Shown here one piece after another: positions 38,557 to 50,500 of a stretch of 64,000 nucleotides of DNA. The notes under the pieces are model-generated. The model saw nothing but the letters and a program-made list of their open reading frames with translations, had not been told where the DNA came from and ran no database searches. This stretch comes from Sipunculus nudus (Eukaryota; Annelida; Sipuncula; Golfingiida; Sipunculidae), in NCBI GenBank assembly GCA_026874595.1, contig CM049307.1, forward strand, positions 31,979,862 to 32,043,861. The letters run 5' to 3'. The position numbers and the translations under genes are program-made. The stretch's first letter is position 1. Each line of letters starts with the position of its first letter.

Positions 38557-40376
38557 TGTGTGTATTTAAAAAAAGTTGCGAGTCATCCCCCACCCCCACC
38601 CTTGAAGACAATTTGACGCCATTCTCCATATTTATATATACGTATGGCTTAACTTCCGAGACGTCTGTTGCTGTATTTTAGTTATCCTGTCCACATGGTA
38701 TTTAAAGCTTTGAAATTTGTAGATGGCGCCACAAGTCTTGTGCAACAAACAATACCAACAATAAAGAATCAGTTTTCGGATAACCCAAAGTGGTCATTAT
38801 TGGGAATCTTTTTTTTATGAAATTTACAACACATAATGCAACATATGAACATAAGGCCAAGATTATTCTCCGTATAAAGGTCATGACCCCGATTTCAAGA
38901 GGTATTGTCCAGCTCTGGTTCATAACTATACTGGGTGCAGCATGCCCATACAAAATTTGAGTAAATAAAATGAAAGACGCGTCCACTAAGTGTAGGGAAA
39001 TTCATTTGACTAATTTGTCCGGGAAAAATCGCTTTCGGAAAACAAAACTTTCAGCAGTACAGTCTGGGAATTTGAGTATAGGTCATATGTATACTGGGCT
39101 TGTGCATGCATGGTGCTTAAACCTCTTGTTTTAAACGTATAGGCATTTAAGAATATTTTGTTATCGAGCCAGGTATAGCAAAAGCGTGCATTATCGTAAA
39201 AAATTGTTTAAATTATTTTATTTTATACAGGAACACTCTTGCACATTGTTTACAATTGTGAGATTTCAGAATCCATGGATTTATAAAAAAAAGTTGTCCC
39301 TACGCTTGATAAAACGCATAATTTAATTATACTTATCGTGAATGCACTGCCTCAGATAGATAGCATTGTCAAGGAGATTATACAAAAACATTAAATTTCC
39401 TTGGTATTGCTCATCCATCTATATAAGAAAATTTAAATATATGCCTTATGGATACATGGCTCAACTCCTGTATAGTTTTGTGTTAAAATACCTTTATTTT
39501 CCGTAATCTTAAAATCTTAAATTTGACAATGAAAGAGATGCTTTTTCCACAATTACCTTAAAGTTTACGTTTACAGTTGAATGAACCTCAAATTGAGTAA
39601 AATATCCTGTCTCCTGTCGCAGACTCTATGTGGTAGGAAAAAAAAACTCAATTTGTCCAAATAACACTACATCATGCAAACTTTGCAAAGTCCATATATC
39701 CCCATTATATGTAAATCTGGCTTGAACTCATCTTCAATCAAGTTTATCTTTCACGATCCGTAAAACGTAAAGATTTCTTTGAATTTATTGATTATATTGT
39801 GACTTGATGAATTTATACAATTTCACGTAACGGTAAGAATTTCTCAGTATTATTATAATTAATGAAAACTTTAATATTATTGCACATATTTTATATTTTT
39901 GCTTACAGCTTAACCGCAGTATACCAATATAGGCCTAAACTTTTTTAAAGTCATATGTAATCTACCTTTCAGCTTCCGTACGTGTTATTTTGAAAAAAAA
40001 TGTTCACGTCCGCATGTGACTGAGGTAATTATTTTTAATGTTTAATCCAGATATAGGTATCCCACTGCTAAGTGATGCCGTATTTTTCGGATTGTCATGT
40101 ATAATTCGAGCCAGACCGTTTGATTTGGACTATGATCAAAGTTTGCCCTGGTGCCCACAACATTCTTCCTTTTGCGTTTCGTAACGCCCCGTAGAGGCCG
40201 CATGCAGGGCCATGTGACCAGTCAATGTTCCCATATCAGCGTGACCGCGACACAGAGTGGCCCCATGTGAAGCCTAATACCTCAGATAACCTTAAATGCT
40301 GTCAGCGGTTAAGATGTAAACTCTCACAGATTTTATGGAAATGCTGGTAACAATCCAAGTCTGACTCCCGACACAG

Positions 40377-40394
40377 CACGTGAGTGGCCACGTG
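40377..40394. promoter_or_regulatory. Two CACGTG E-boxes near the ABCG2 5' end
   Basis: CACGTG occurs at 40377-40382 and 40389-40394, 12 bp apart start to start, just ahead of the candidate first exon. bHLH factors (USF, MITF/TFEB, HIF-like) bind this palindrome. Two copies about one helical turn apart are suggestive; function is inferred. Confidence 0.3.
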
Positions 40395-40399
40395 CCTGA

Positions 40400-40562
40400 T
40401 TAGGGATTAGGAGTCTGGTGAAGTGTTTGATCTGCCGGTCAGTTTCACCATTGAGTACGGGCACAGGTACGGCCGGGAACGCGGGGCAGCACAAACAGCA
40501 GAGCTTCATCGTAAACACACAAGGCAGGCTTGCACGGACAGCTGACGGCGGTTTGCTAGCTG
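40400..40562 (+). other. ABCG2: Candidate untranslated first exon of ABCG2 (left edge not known)
   Basis: A locally GC-rich stretch ends in a strong donor (CTG/GTATGT at 40562/40563) 0.9 kb before the acceptor of the first coding exon. In the frame that would join to the ATG at 41472 it has a TAG at 40557-40559, so it would be 5' UTR and would fix that ATG as the start. The ATG at 40418 in it would only open a short upstream frame. Inferred from splice signals; the transcription start is not visible. Confidence 0.35.
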
Positions 40563-40703
40563 GTATGTATATATTTGTGGTGTATATAAGTGAACGATAC
40601 ATTACAAGATCTGTGAATAGGTTAACAAAATTAAAGATCCGTTTAACATTAAACTCGGGAAACATTGTTGGCATTAATAATCTTGTTTGCTCGCGGTCTC
40701 GAT

Positions 40704-40707
<4 letters not shown>

Positions 40708-40744
<37 letters not shown>
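40708..40744. repeat. (CT)n microsatellite after the candidate ABCG2 first exon
   Basis: About 18 CT dinucleotides, 145 bp beyond the candidate donor. GAGA-type tracts near promoters can bind GAGA factors in some animals; no evidence here that it acts so. Confidence 0.9.
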
Positions 40745-40747
<3 letters not shown>

Positions 40748-41456
40748 AAGTCGGATTTAATAACAGCACGGCAGTAATGCTGCATATATGCATATGCGTA
40801 ACTGTTAAAAGTAAAATCAGTGAAGATAAAGTACACTGTTAAATTATTTATGTATATTAAAAAATATTGAAAAGGAAGGGGGGGGGGGGAAAGATAAAAA
40901 GGTCTGATAAAATTTACGTCTTTACAATCTTAAACATAAGATTTTTGCGTTAACATTTATACACTATATATTTCTTGCAAAAGGATATATGCCAACAGCT
41001 TTCTTTTAATTGATTTAAAAGGATTGAGTTTCTTCATTAGACAGCTCATTTGTGAAAACTTGACATTTAAATTGTGAAGGAAACAAAGAGCAAGAATCCT
41101 GTGCACCGTAGTAAAGCTCAGCTATTTTAAAATACACAAGGTACAACTTTTTAAGACTGAGTCTGGGCTGCCCTTTTTTCTATTTGATCAAAAGTAAAAA
41201 TCTCTGATAAAAACAAAGTTCCTAATGAGTTTGTCATGAAGGGGTTTTCCTTTTCAGGCTAGTGGTCAGCAAAGCAGGTTAACACAAACAATTTACATAA
41301 ATATCATATTAAAACATTTCTATGTTTTTATAATCCAGCATCAATGAACTGAAGGGCAAGGTCTGTATTTGAACATATGATTTTTGTTGATCACCTAATG
41401 TACATCCCACTCATACAGACACAAAAAGACTGAAAATAATTTTTTATGTACTGCAG

Positions 41457-41590
41457 ATATTTTGTGAAGTCATGGAGACTGTTGTTGGATCCACTGTCAG
41501 CTTCCATGACATCAACTACACTGTCCCAGTAAAAGACCCGGGAGCAAAATGTGGACAGACTCGAGAAAAACTGATATTACAAGGCATAAA
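41457..41590 (+). CDS. ABCG2: ABCG2 first coding exon (start codon)
   Basis: Acceptor GTACTGCAG at 41456; ATG at 41472; donor GTAAGT after 41590. Coding bases 41472-41590 give 39 codons plus two bases. It encodes [18 protein letters not shown] and then a polar stretch to LILQGI. The SFHDINYTV stretch matches the SFHNICYRV start of the nucleotide-binding domain, so only ~9 residues precede the domain, much less than in vertebrates. The 15 bases before the ATG are open in frame, but the likely upstream exon would bring an in-frame stop. The exon's last ~20 bases resemble a unit of the minisatellite that follows. Confidence 0.9.
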
Positions 41591-44500
41591 GTAAGTATAA
41601 ACTCAGGTTACAAGGAACAAAGGAGGAACACACTGGTATTATGATGCATAAAGTAAGTATAAACTCAGGTTACAAGGAACAAAGGAGGAACACACTGGTA
41701 TTATGATGCATACAGTAAGTTAAAACTCAGGTTACAAGGAACAAAGGAGGAACACACTGGTATTATGATGCATAAAGGTAAGTATAAACTCAGGTTACAA
41801 GGAACAAAGGAGGAACACACTGGTATTAGGATGCATGCAGTATGTTAAAACTCAGGTTACAAGGAACAAAGGAGGAACACACTGGTATTAAGATGCATAA
41901 AGTAAGTATAAACTCAGGTTACAAGGAACAAAGGAGGAACACACTGGTATTATGATGCATACAGTAAGTTAAAACTCAGGTTTACAAGGAACAAAGGAGG
42001 AACACACTGGTATTATGATGCATAAAGTAAGTATAAACTCAGGTTACAAGTAACAAAGGAGGAACACACTGGTATTATGATGCATACAGTAACTTAAAAC
42101 TCAGGTTACAAGGAACAAAGGAGGAACACACTGGTATTATGAGGCATACAGTAAATTAAAACTCAGGTTACAAGGAACAAAGGAGGAACACACTGGTATT
42201 ATGATGCATACAGTAAGTTAAAACTCAGGTTACAAGGAACAAAGGAGGAACACACTGGTATTATGAGGCATACTGGTATATTGGTTAATTAGTGTTGCAA
42301 GGTAGCATTTAAATGCGAGCATATACATTCAGAGCTGGTTATTTTAAAGAATTAGATAATTTCAGGTTCATGTTACATGGAATGAAGGGAGTCAAAACTT
42401 GTAAAACAAATAACAGTTTGTTTTTCTCCTGTGATACAAAACATATTTCTAATATTCTTTAGTTTTTGGTGGACTATAACACTGCACAGCACATGATTTT
42501 TACTATGTTTGTTTTTCAAAACTGCTCCCTGACACAACCAGTGAAGCAGCATTGCTCTAGTCAGACATACCTGACATATTACCTGTATGTGTACTTATGC
42601 CCAAAGCTTATGTTCATAATGATACCTTCTACACAGTGGGTGCTTTTTAGAAGATTAGCAGTCTCCTGCCTTTAAAAGCATCTACATTGATGATATTTAA
42701 AGACAGCTATTCAACTACCTTAGCTAGATAATGTTTGTGATTTTTGGCTCATTTTGTACATATCAATGAACTCTTAAGTAATTCTGAAAAATTCTTATAA
42801 TGCCTCTCTGATAGATGTATGAACTTGTTTATTCACAAGCTGTCCGTAAAGAATAATTTTGTTATATGGGAAAAAATGTAACCTATGATGGTTGGTTGCA
42901 TGTATTCTGCAGTGGAACGGTCACTAGTTGCAAAACACACTTTGTCTGACTTGCTGCAGGATGTCCTTGTTGAATATGTTTGGATTATTTTGGTGGGTAC
43001 CCCACATGTTATAAACATGTGGTTATAAACAAAATGAGCAGCTTGTGTGCAGTTGGATTGGCTTTTTTCTGGCTTATTTCTATAAAGGTTTGGAGGGATT
43101 ATTTTATAAACATATATCAGAATAGGTCTCTTTAGCAAAAGGTTTACATAAAAACACAGGATGAAGCATCCTTGTTGGTGGACAGATAGTCCTGACTTTT
43201 TCAAAGTTTTCTTTCTTGCTTTTCCAGGCCTGTCATTGCAGTATAACACCTGTCACTGTAGGCCTTGCCTGTCAGTCCTTCAAAGGCTAATCCCCTGTTT
43301 GAACTTGATAAATTGCTAAACGTCAGACCAGGCTTAACAAATTGCTGCCACTGCTGTTTCTGTCATGGTTTCTGTCCATCAACTCCCCAAGGTCTGTGTC
43401 CTTGTTTCAGCCAAAATACTCTGAAAACTACCAAAAATGGATATGATATAGGAGGTATCTGCAGGACCAACTGGTGAACCACCAAAATGTGTGGGTACAT
43501 CACATGATGTTTCAGCAGTCCCTGATAACTGTTATTGTTTTGTATCATATCCAGTTAATAAACAGGTGATTTTAATGCATGATTTTTCAGTCAGATTTTC
43601 ATCAGTCACTGACAGCCATTTTATACAATTTAGACAATAATAATAATGATTAATATCTGCAGTGATTCTAAAAATCTCTAACATAGAACAAGTTAAAAGG
43701 TCTTATTTAACCAGAGGTCAGAGTCATCAGTGTATGGTATTGACTTCAGTGTTGTAGTCAAGTCCACACCATCCAAGAGCAAGTGCAAGTCCAGGTCTAG
43801 GCTACTCATGTCCTAGTCAAACTTAGAGTCATTGAACTGCGAGTCCAAGTCCACCTTCTTTGAGTCCTAGTCATTTGAGTCTGAGTTAAATATAAATATC
43901 CTTAAAAAAATTATAATGGAACTTTCAGTTTACACATGATTTTTACCATAATGATTAATTACATTTAGCTCCTGATGCTGAGCTAAAGTTTGGTATCTAT
44001 ATGATGCTATTTTATTGTACTTTTCTATTGGTAGTTTGCGCTTGGATATGTTTTTATAATATTTGACAGAGAATTTTTATATTCTACTCAAGATGGACTT
44101 TTCTTGTTATTTCGAGTCCTTACCTCTGAGACCTAGTAGAAGTCCAAGTCCAGGACCTTCGAGTCCAAGTCCCTAAAAAATTGGACTTGAGTACGGACTC
44201 AATTCCATGTCCTACTCAAGTCCTAGAACTCATTCCTACATCACTCAGTGATTCATGATTCATTTTTGTCATGTTAATATTTAACACTCATTTGCTGAAG
44301 ATCTGCTTATTATAATTCAGTGCCAGTTTATCTTTAGTCATGATTAACTTAAGAATCTGTGATTCAGGTTAGTTTACAACAGCTTATTTCCTAAACAGTG
44401 TTTACTTAGACATTATATTGGTATTTTCTCTGTTTCAGTGGAATATTCAAACCAGGCATGAATGCAATCTTGGGACCCACTGGAAGTGGCAAAACATCGT

Positions 44501-47500
44501 AAGTACAAGTATAAAAGATCTTGTTTGCATAAAAAATTATGGTAAATTTATTGATGTTATAATTACTTCAGATTTATTAAGTTTGCATATTTGGAATATA
44601 TGAATGGCTTTTGGGAGAAATACATAATTTCAGATGGAGTTATGATGGTTGATTATATAAGATCTCCTTAAAGGCCTGGTATGATGACACAAGTAAACAA
44701 TCCAATCATATTACAGTACTGTCCAGTGCAACCTTACATACATATGGGAATCAATAAAAGTATATGGCACCACATGGAAATTACACAAAAGAAGGGCAAG
44801 GAACTCATTGGTTACTACAAACTTAGCAGATCCATATATATGGGAGTGTTCATACAATTTGCAAACAAATTGTTTTTACTAGTTAGGTAACAATGTGAAT
44901 TGCAGTTTGAATGAACAGAGATGATTGAACCATTTATAAAACTTTTCCAAAATCTTATTTAACATGTACAAATAATATAAACCAGGTGATTATTCATGTT
45001 ACATTATTGGTGTTGCACTTGTACTGATCAAATAAGGAAATCATATAGGAAGAAAATTAACCCAATTTACTCTGTATTGTAAATATTTCACAGTTGAATT
45101 CATACTTTATATTGGTCTTTGTTGCAGATTTTGCTATTACCTGATTTTTTCTTGCATTTTATTTTGGATATCAAGATGCAACAACAGGAAAGGTGCATTA
45201 GTATAATATTGTTCACACAGAAAGCCACTGTCCCTAATAGGCTCACCCTTGCTTACTCAAGCTCTCTTCCTTTTTGACAACTATCATTTTGTTGCCATGG
45301 GGAAATTAAAGTTACTGTAAATCAGTAAGAAGAAGCAAGAATTCAGCTTAGATGTTATAAAGGGTGACAGTTTTTAAGAATTCTGTAAAAAAGCAATATC
45401 ATCAGTTAGAGCTATACTTCAGGAGATGGCATGTAATAACCAGCATGTTTACAATCAACACAGGCATGTATTAGTGATATCTCACGGTGACCTTATCTAA
45501 TAAAGGTTTCGATGAGGTGAGGTGAGCAGGTGTTTTAACACGTGGCTGGTATGTAACAGCCCAGATAGCAGATACTACAATACAAACATCACTTAAGCAT
45601 AACAGAAGACCAGGCAGAAACACAGATACACACTTTCACTCATTCTTGCTCACCCTCCCCCCCCCCCCCCCCCCATCTTTTTTCTTCCTGGACGTCATAT
45701 TATTAATATAATTTGGATGACCAGAGGCAGCTGATTATAATTGTTGGTTAATTATTAATAAGTAGACAACCCAGGTTTCAGTGGTTCCATGTGTGTTCGC
45801 GGCAGTTAATAATTACAAAGATTGGTTCTTTGGGATGTTTTTTTATTTTTTTTATTGTAACCGGATCCATTTATGATTTATTCGTACTGTGTGCTGGTTA
45901 TTGACATTGTGAGTAATGAAGAGTCCCAGTTTAATCTCAGGCTCATGTTCAGCAAACACCAATTATACTTCATGGTACATCTGTATCATCTGAAAATTAC
46001 TCTTTTTGTCTCACTTCTATCTTATACTTAGAAAAGGAAATTGGTCCACTTTTGTCCTGAATGTTCTCTGAAAATGTGTTGCATATATGACACCATCCTA
46101 TACCTAAATTTAAAGGTTGTATTGTTCCCGCAGTGACTTTGCCGATATAAGAATAAACAATTTTTAAAGTACATGACATTTTGAGTGATTTTGCATGATT
46201 TTTAAATTGGGTGGAGGTTACAACTGACAACAGTTGAACTATATTCAGCAAAGACTGGAATGGCTATGACATCGGATCTGGTTATTCACAGTGCATAATT
46301 TAGGTCTATTGTGCATATGAATAACCCCTGCTATCTATGACAGAATTAATCATGTTCAGCCTGACATTTGACCCAATCACCGACACTCTTGCATTATCAG
46401 TAAATGTGAAAAACATGTGACTGGAGATCCCTTGGCACTCATTTCTTTTAGCCTGATTTAATCGGACTCAGTTTTATTAGGACTTGCCATATATGACAGG
46501 GCTCAATAATTTTGAGTCCAATTAAAATGGGTTATATCTTACATCAATCTATCCATTACATGTCGACAATAATACTATATGTAACCAGTCAAAGATCTTC
46601 TAAAATCTGAATGCCCCAACATCCCATTCTGGTTTACAAATGTAAACATAACTAACCAGGTCTTTATGGTAAACATACTGATGTATGAATTTCTTGCTAT
46701 GAACAGCATGCCACAAAATAAATGTAGAAATATTTGTACATACTTTATTGAGAGAGTATTTTACTGAAACTCTATATTTTATTTTAAATTTTAAAATAAA
46801 AAAGTTTAACCAAAATTCTTCATCTCAATTAGTACATCCCCCAACTCCAATATAAAAAGCCTTGTTACCAGGTTTATCAGCTAGTTTGTTGAATAAAACA
46901 AATATAGGCAGATGTAACAGCCAACTGGTTTTGTACCATTATAAGATTTTCAAAGTGATAACAGAGCAGCACAGAATCGTCTGTACTGTATTTTTGCAGT
47001 GTTTACTTTCACCTTAACTTGTTCTTATGAGATGTATGATTATAAAGGTGGTATGCTAAGTCTGACATATATTTCATATTGGTTCAGTATAATTCAAGTG
47101 TTGACCTACTAACTTAAATAAATGACCCAACATACTTAGCAGAGATTGAAAAATTTTCTGCTTGGAAATGCCTGTCAGACAGCAGATTTTACAAAGGAAT
47201 CTTTGAATTAATAGTATAATAATAATAATAATATAGGGGCTTCCTGTCCAAAAAATATAACTAAAGACTGTACAGCTTCTAAGGTTTTGAAATTATAGGT
47301 AAATGTTGATAATTAATAAAATATGAAATTTAATTTGTTGACAGTTTGGAAATTATTTCACCAATGTTCAGAGTTCATTTTGAAGTAAGATACTCAAACA
47401 GGGAAGACTGTAAGGCCAATACCTTTATTACCATTCATACTGTGGTTTAGTTCAAAATAGTATATATCATACATAATGTTATACATAGATTATATAACAG

Positions 47501-50500
47501 TTTCGACCAAAAATTATCAAATGAGGTCCCAAGTTTCATTGTTCCTTTAATTGTTTTGAAAAAGTTTTAAAAATTAATTTTTCTTTACCTTTTTAACCAG
47601 TGAGTACATCAGTCTTGGAAATGGTGACCATAATAATTTTATGTGAGAACTTCATTAGTTTAGAATAATTGGATTAATTTTGAATATTGCAGGACAAGGG
47701 TAGGAAGTTCTAGAGAGAAACAAAATAAGAGAAAAGTAATAGATTAAATAAACATTACAGAGGTGCTTATAAAAAAAATAGATTTGAAACAATACTACAA
47801 TTTAATTACTTTTTAATTGAATCTGTCCCTTCCCCCTGCACTATGTTTTAACATAAAATAATAGTGGAATATTCTTTTTCCTGTTGTATAACCATAGCAG
47901 TGTCAGCAGGATCAGTGTTATTACTTTATTGAATGAGCTGATGTGACTGTGCTCTACTTCACGCAGGGAAGGTATTAACAACCTTTGTATTATGGGTTCA
48001 AGTGTTATCTGGAGTGCTTTATTTGGGACTAACACACGTGACTCCAGTCGCGTGCATGTACATGTGCACTGTGTAACACAAACTGACCTATGTGTTCTCT
48101 GTTATATATTTAACCCAAACTGAGGATTAATAACTCTATAGACCAACCACTAATTATAAAAACAAATGGCCTTCATCTAAAATACTGTGGTTGGCTTTTT
48201 ATTTACTAGGGTTATAAGATTCACAATTCACAAACGAAAAATTATTGTGAAAATAAAACGTTTTTGAGGTCACCTATATACAGCCTCATGGTTTAATTAA
48301 GTTATCCATAACGATGTTGTCAACCTTGGACAGGCAAAAGATGGGTTCTTTAAATAATAACATATTTTATACTCTCTGTAAATTAAAGTTTAATATTATA
48401 AATAATATCTGATCTTTTATGTTATCAATAATGAACAAGTATTTCTAATTGTTCAGTCTATAAAAAAATGAAAATTGAGTAAATTTATTCATGTGAATTT
48501 GTAGTCATCCACAGTATATTTGAACTAACGATTATTTTTCATATTATATTCAATTGTTTTCATTTATGGTCATGCATTGCATGTGTATTCAAAGAAATAT
48601 TTATTTGAACTTATTAATAATCTGTTGAGTTATTTAGATAATCAAGAGTCTCATGCATCAGGTATTACTTTTATGTTATATCCTGTGTTGATTAGTTACC
48701 TGTGTTGTATGTAACATTTTATTTACTTGCACTGATATAGTCATATGCTTTATCAATATCACACCACCCTCTGGAATTTGCCCTAGTTGATATGAATGTT
48801 GTACTTATGCTTATGTATCTTTATTATTATTTTGGTTCAATGAGTTCAAAGACTGTATTCTCATTATCATTTGCTTTTCACATATTTTTAGACAACTTTA
48901 ATTGTTCTTTGACATACCTTTAATATTTTACCTTTACATATTCTTGTTCAAGTTTCATGAAAGATGTTAAAGTGGTTGTTATTTCTTAATCACAATATGA
49001 GGGGATATAATAGGGGCAGAAGAGAAGACAATTTTATATATATTTCACAGATAAAAATTCTTAGGACTCTGTCCACAGACAAAAACCCACAGGTCACTCC
49101 ACAGACAAAAATTCTTATTATCAAAGATCTTATACTTACTGATCAGACTTGTTGGTACATTTTGGTAAATTTCAAGTCTTAAGTATTCTGAGACGGGATG
49201 TGAATTTTACATTCCAAATATTGACCCTGCAAGCCAGCTGCAGGTCATAAAGTAGGCCAAGTAAACAGAGTTGTATTACACCATGACATGTCTTTGTAAT
49301 GTCTTATGTCATGTCTTACCTGAGGACATATAGTTTGTTGCATGAAAAAGGCACGAAAGCAGATTATAAAATGTGATGTAGTTGAAGTCTAATGCATGAA
49401 TGGAATCTTATGAAAACATTATTTATTATATTGCACCAGTTATAAGCCAGCATAATGGTGAGAACTGCTTCATGTTTTTTGTATGCCTCCACTAAACTAA
49501 AAAAGACTATATTCTACCAGCTCACTGCTTGTGAAAAAGGAAATCATAGCATACTGTATATGAATAATATACTCATAGACATCTTGCAGACTTGGTAGAC
49601 GGAATTGTTACATACATATTTCTCTCTGATACTTAGCTACATAGCTCCAAATCCAGGTGCATTTATCTTTGCTTGTATTCATTTACTCCTTATTAAGGCC
49701 ATTGTCGTGCATCAGACTAAAATACATACATAGCATTCACTGAAATGGCATTCATCATCTGAGCACACATTCCACTTTGAATGTTGGACAGTGTTTCATC
49801 ATTGGTTCATTCTACTGGTAGTTAATGGTTGGACAGACTCACCCAGGTGTGGTATCAGGAGTACATTACTCTGTTGAGCAAAAAAAAATGTGAAGGGAAA
49901 AGTGTAAAAATGTGATCAATATCATGCTGATGATGGACAGCTTTTAAACGACAGTAGACATTATGTGTTGGAATTCTTCCTCCTACCGTAAATAGTGTAG
50001 TCTCATACATTTTGATTTGGTTTCCTTTTTTCCTTTTTATATTTTGTCCTTTTATCTTTTCCACCTTACAATGATATGTTTGTGGATCAAGGTCTATTTG
50101 TGGCAACTATGTTAAGGTGATAACATTCCTTAAATATCTGTTCCAAATAGGCTTTAAACCATGAATTTATTTCCCCTGTAAGTAGCCCTTACCAATTTCA
50201 GGCACAGTTTAGGTACACTTTTGGGGCGCATTAAAGGCACATTATGTCGGAGATCTTTAATGGTAAAAAAATGTGTACACTTTAGGTGCATGGAAAAGAA
50301 GAGGGCCTAGTAGTGCCATAAGGTGATTTAGCAATGCATATGTTTTATTAATCAGCTGATTTACATCTATAAATATTGATTAAAGCAATTTAAGTTAATT
50401 ATATGTGGCAGCTGAAAAAGAAAAGCTAGTAAAATATCCATTTCTCAAATCTGCATTTTTAATCAACCTGGGTGACTTCTTCACATTCCCCACAGTGTGG

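Larger units (their letters stand above)
29350..40376. other. Region between the two divergent genes
   Basis: No convincing protein gene. It should hold the SLC38A10 promoter and untranslated first exon. One minus-strand donor candidate is at 33228/33227 (GGCG/GTAAGC) and another at about 35469 (AAG/GTGAGT), but neither can be chosen. GC-richer patches lie near 34730-34920 and 36990-37260. Worn family D-like fragments with GGTGGCGCCACC or variants lie near 33440, 36625-36960 and 38720. A minus ORF at 36075-36320 (81 codons) has no recognised family. Confidence 0.45.

Noticed and set aside
38423-38629. ORF encoding YIYIYI
   Set aside because: Translation of the TA microsatellite.
40418-40777. 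119-codon plus-strand ORF at the ABCG2 5' end
   Set aside because: It runs across a strong splice donor into the CT repeat (LSLSLS), and spliced at that donor it is out of frame with ABCG2.
40333-40836. 167-codon minus-strand ORF with an RERERE stretch
   Set aside because: It is a reading of the (CT)n microsatellite and the candidate ABCG2 first exon on the opposite strand; no homology.
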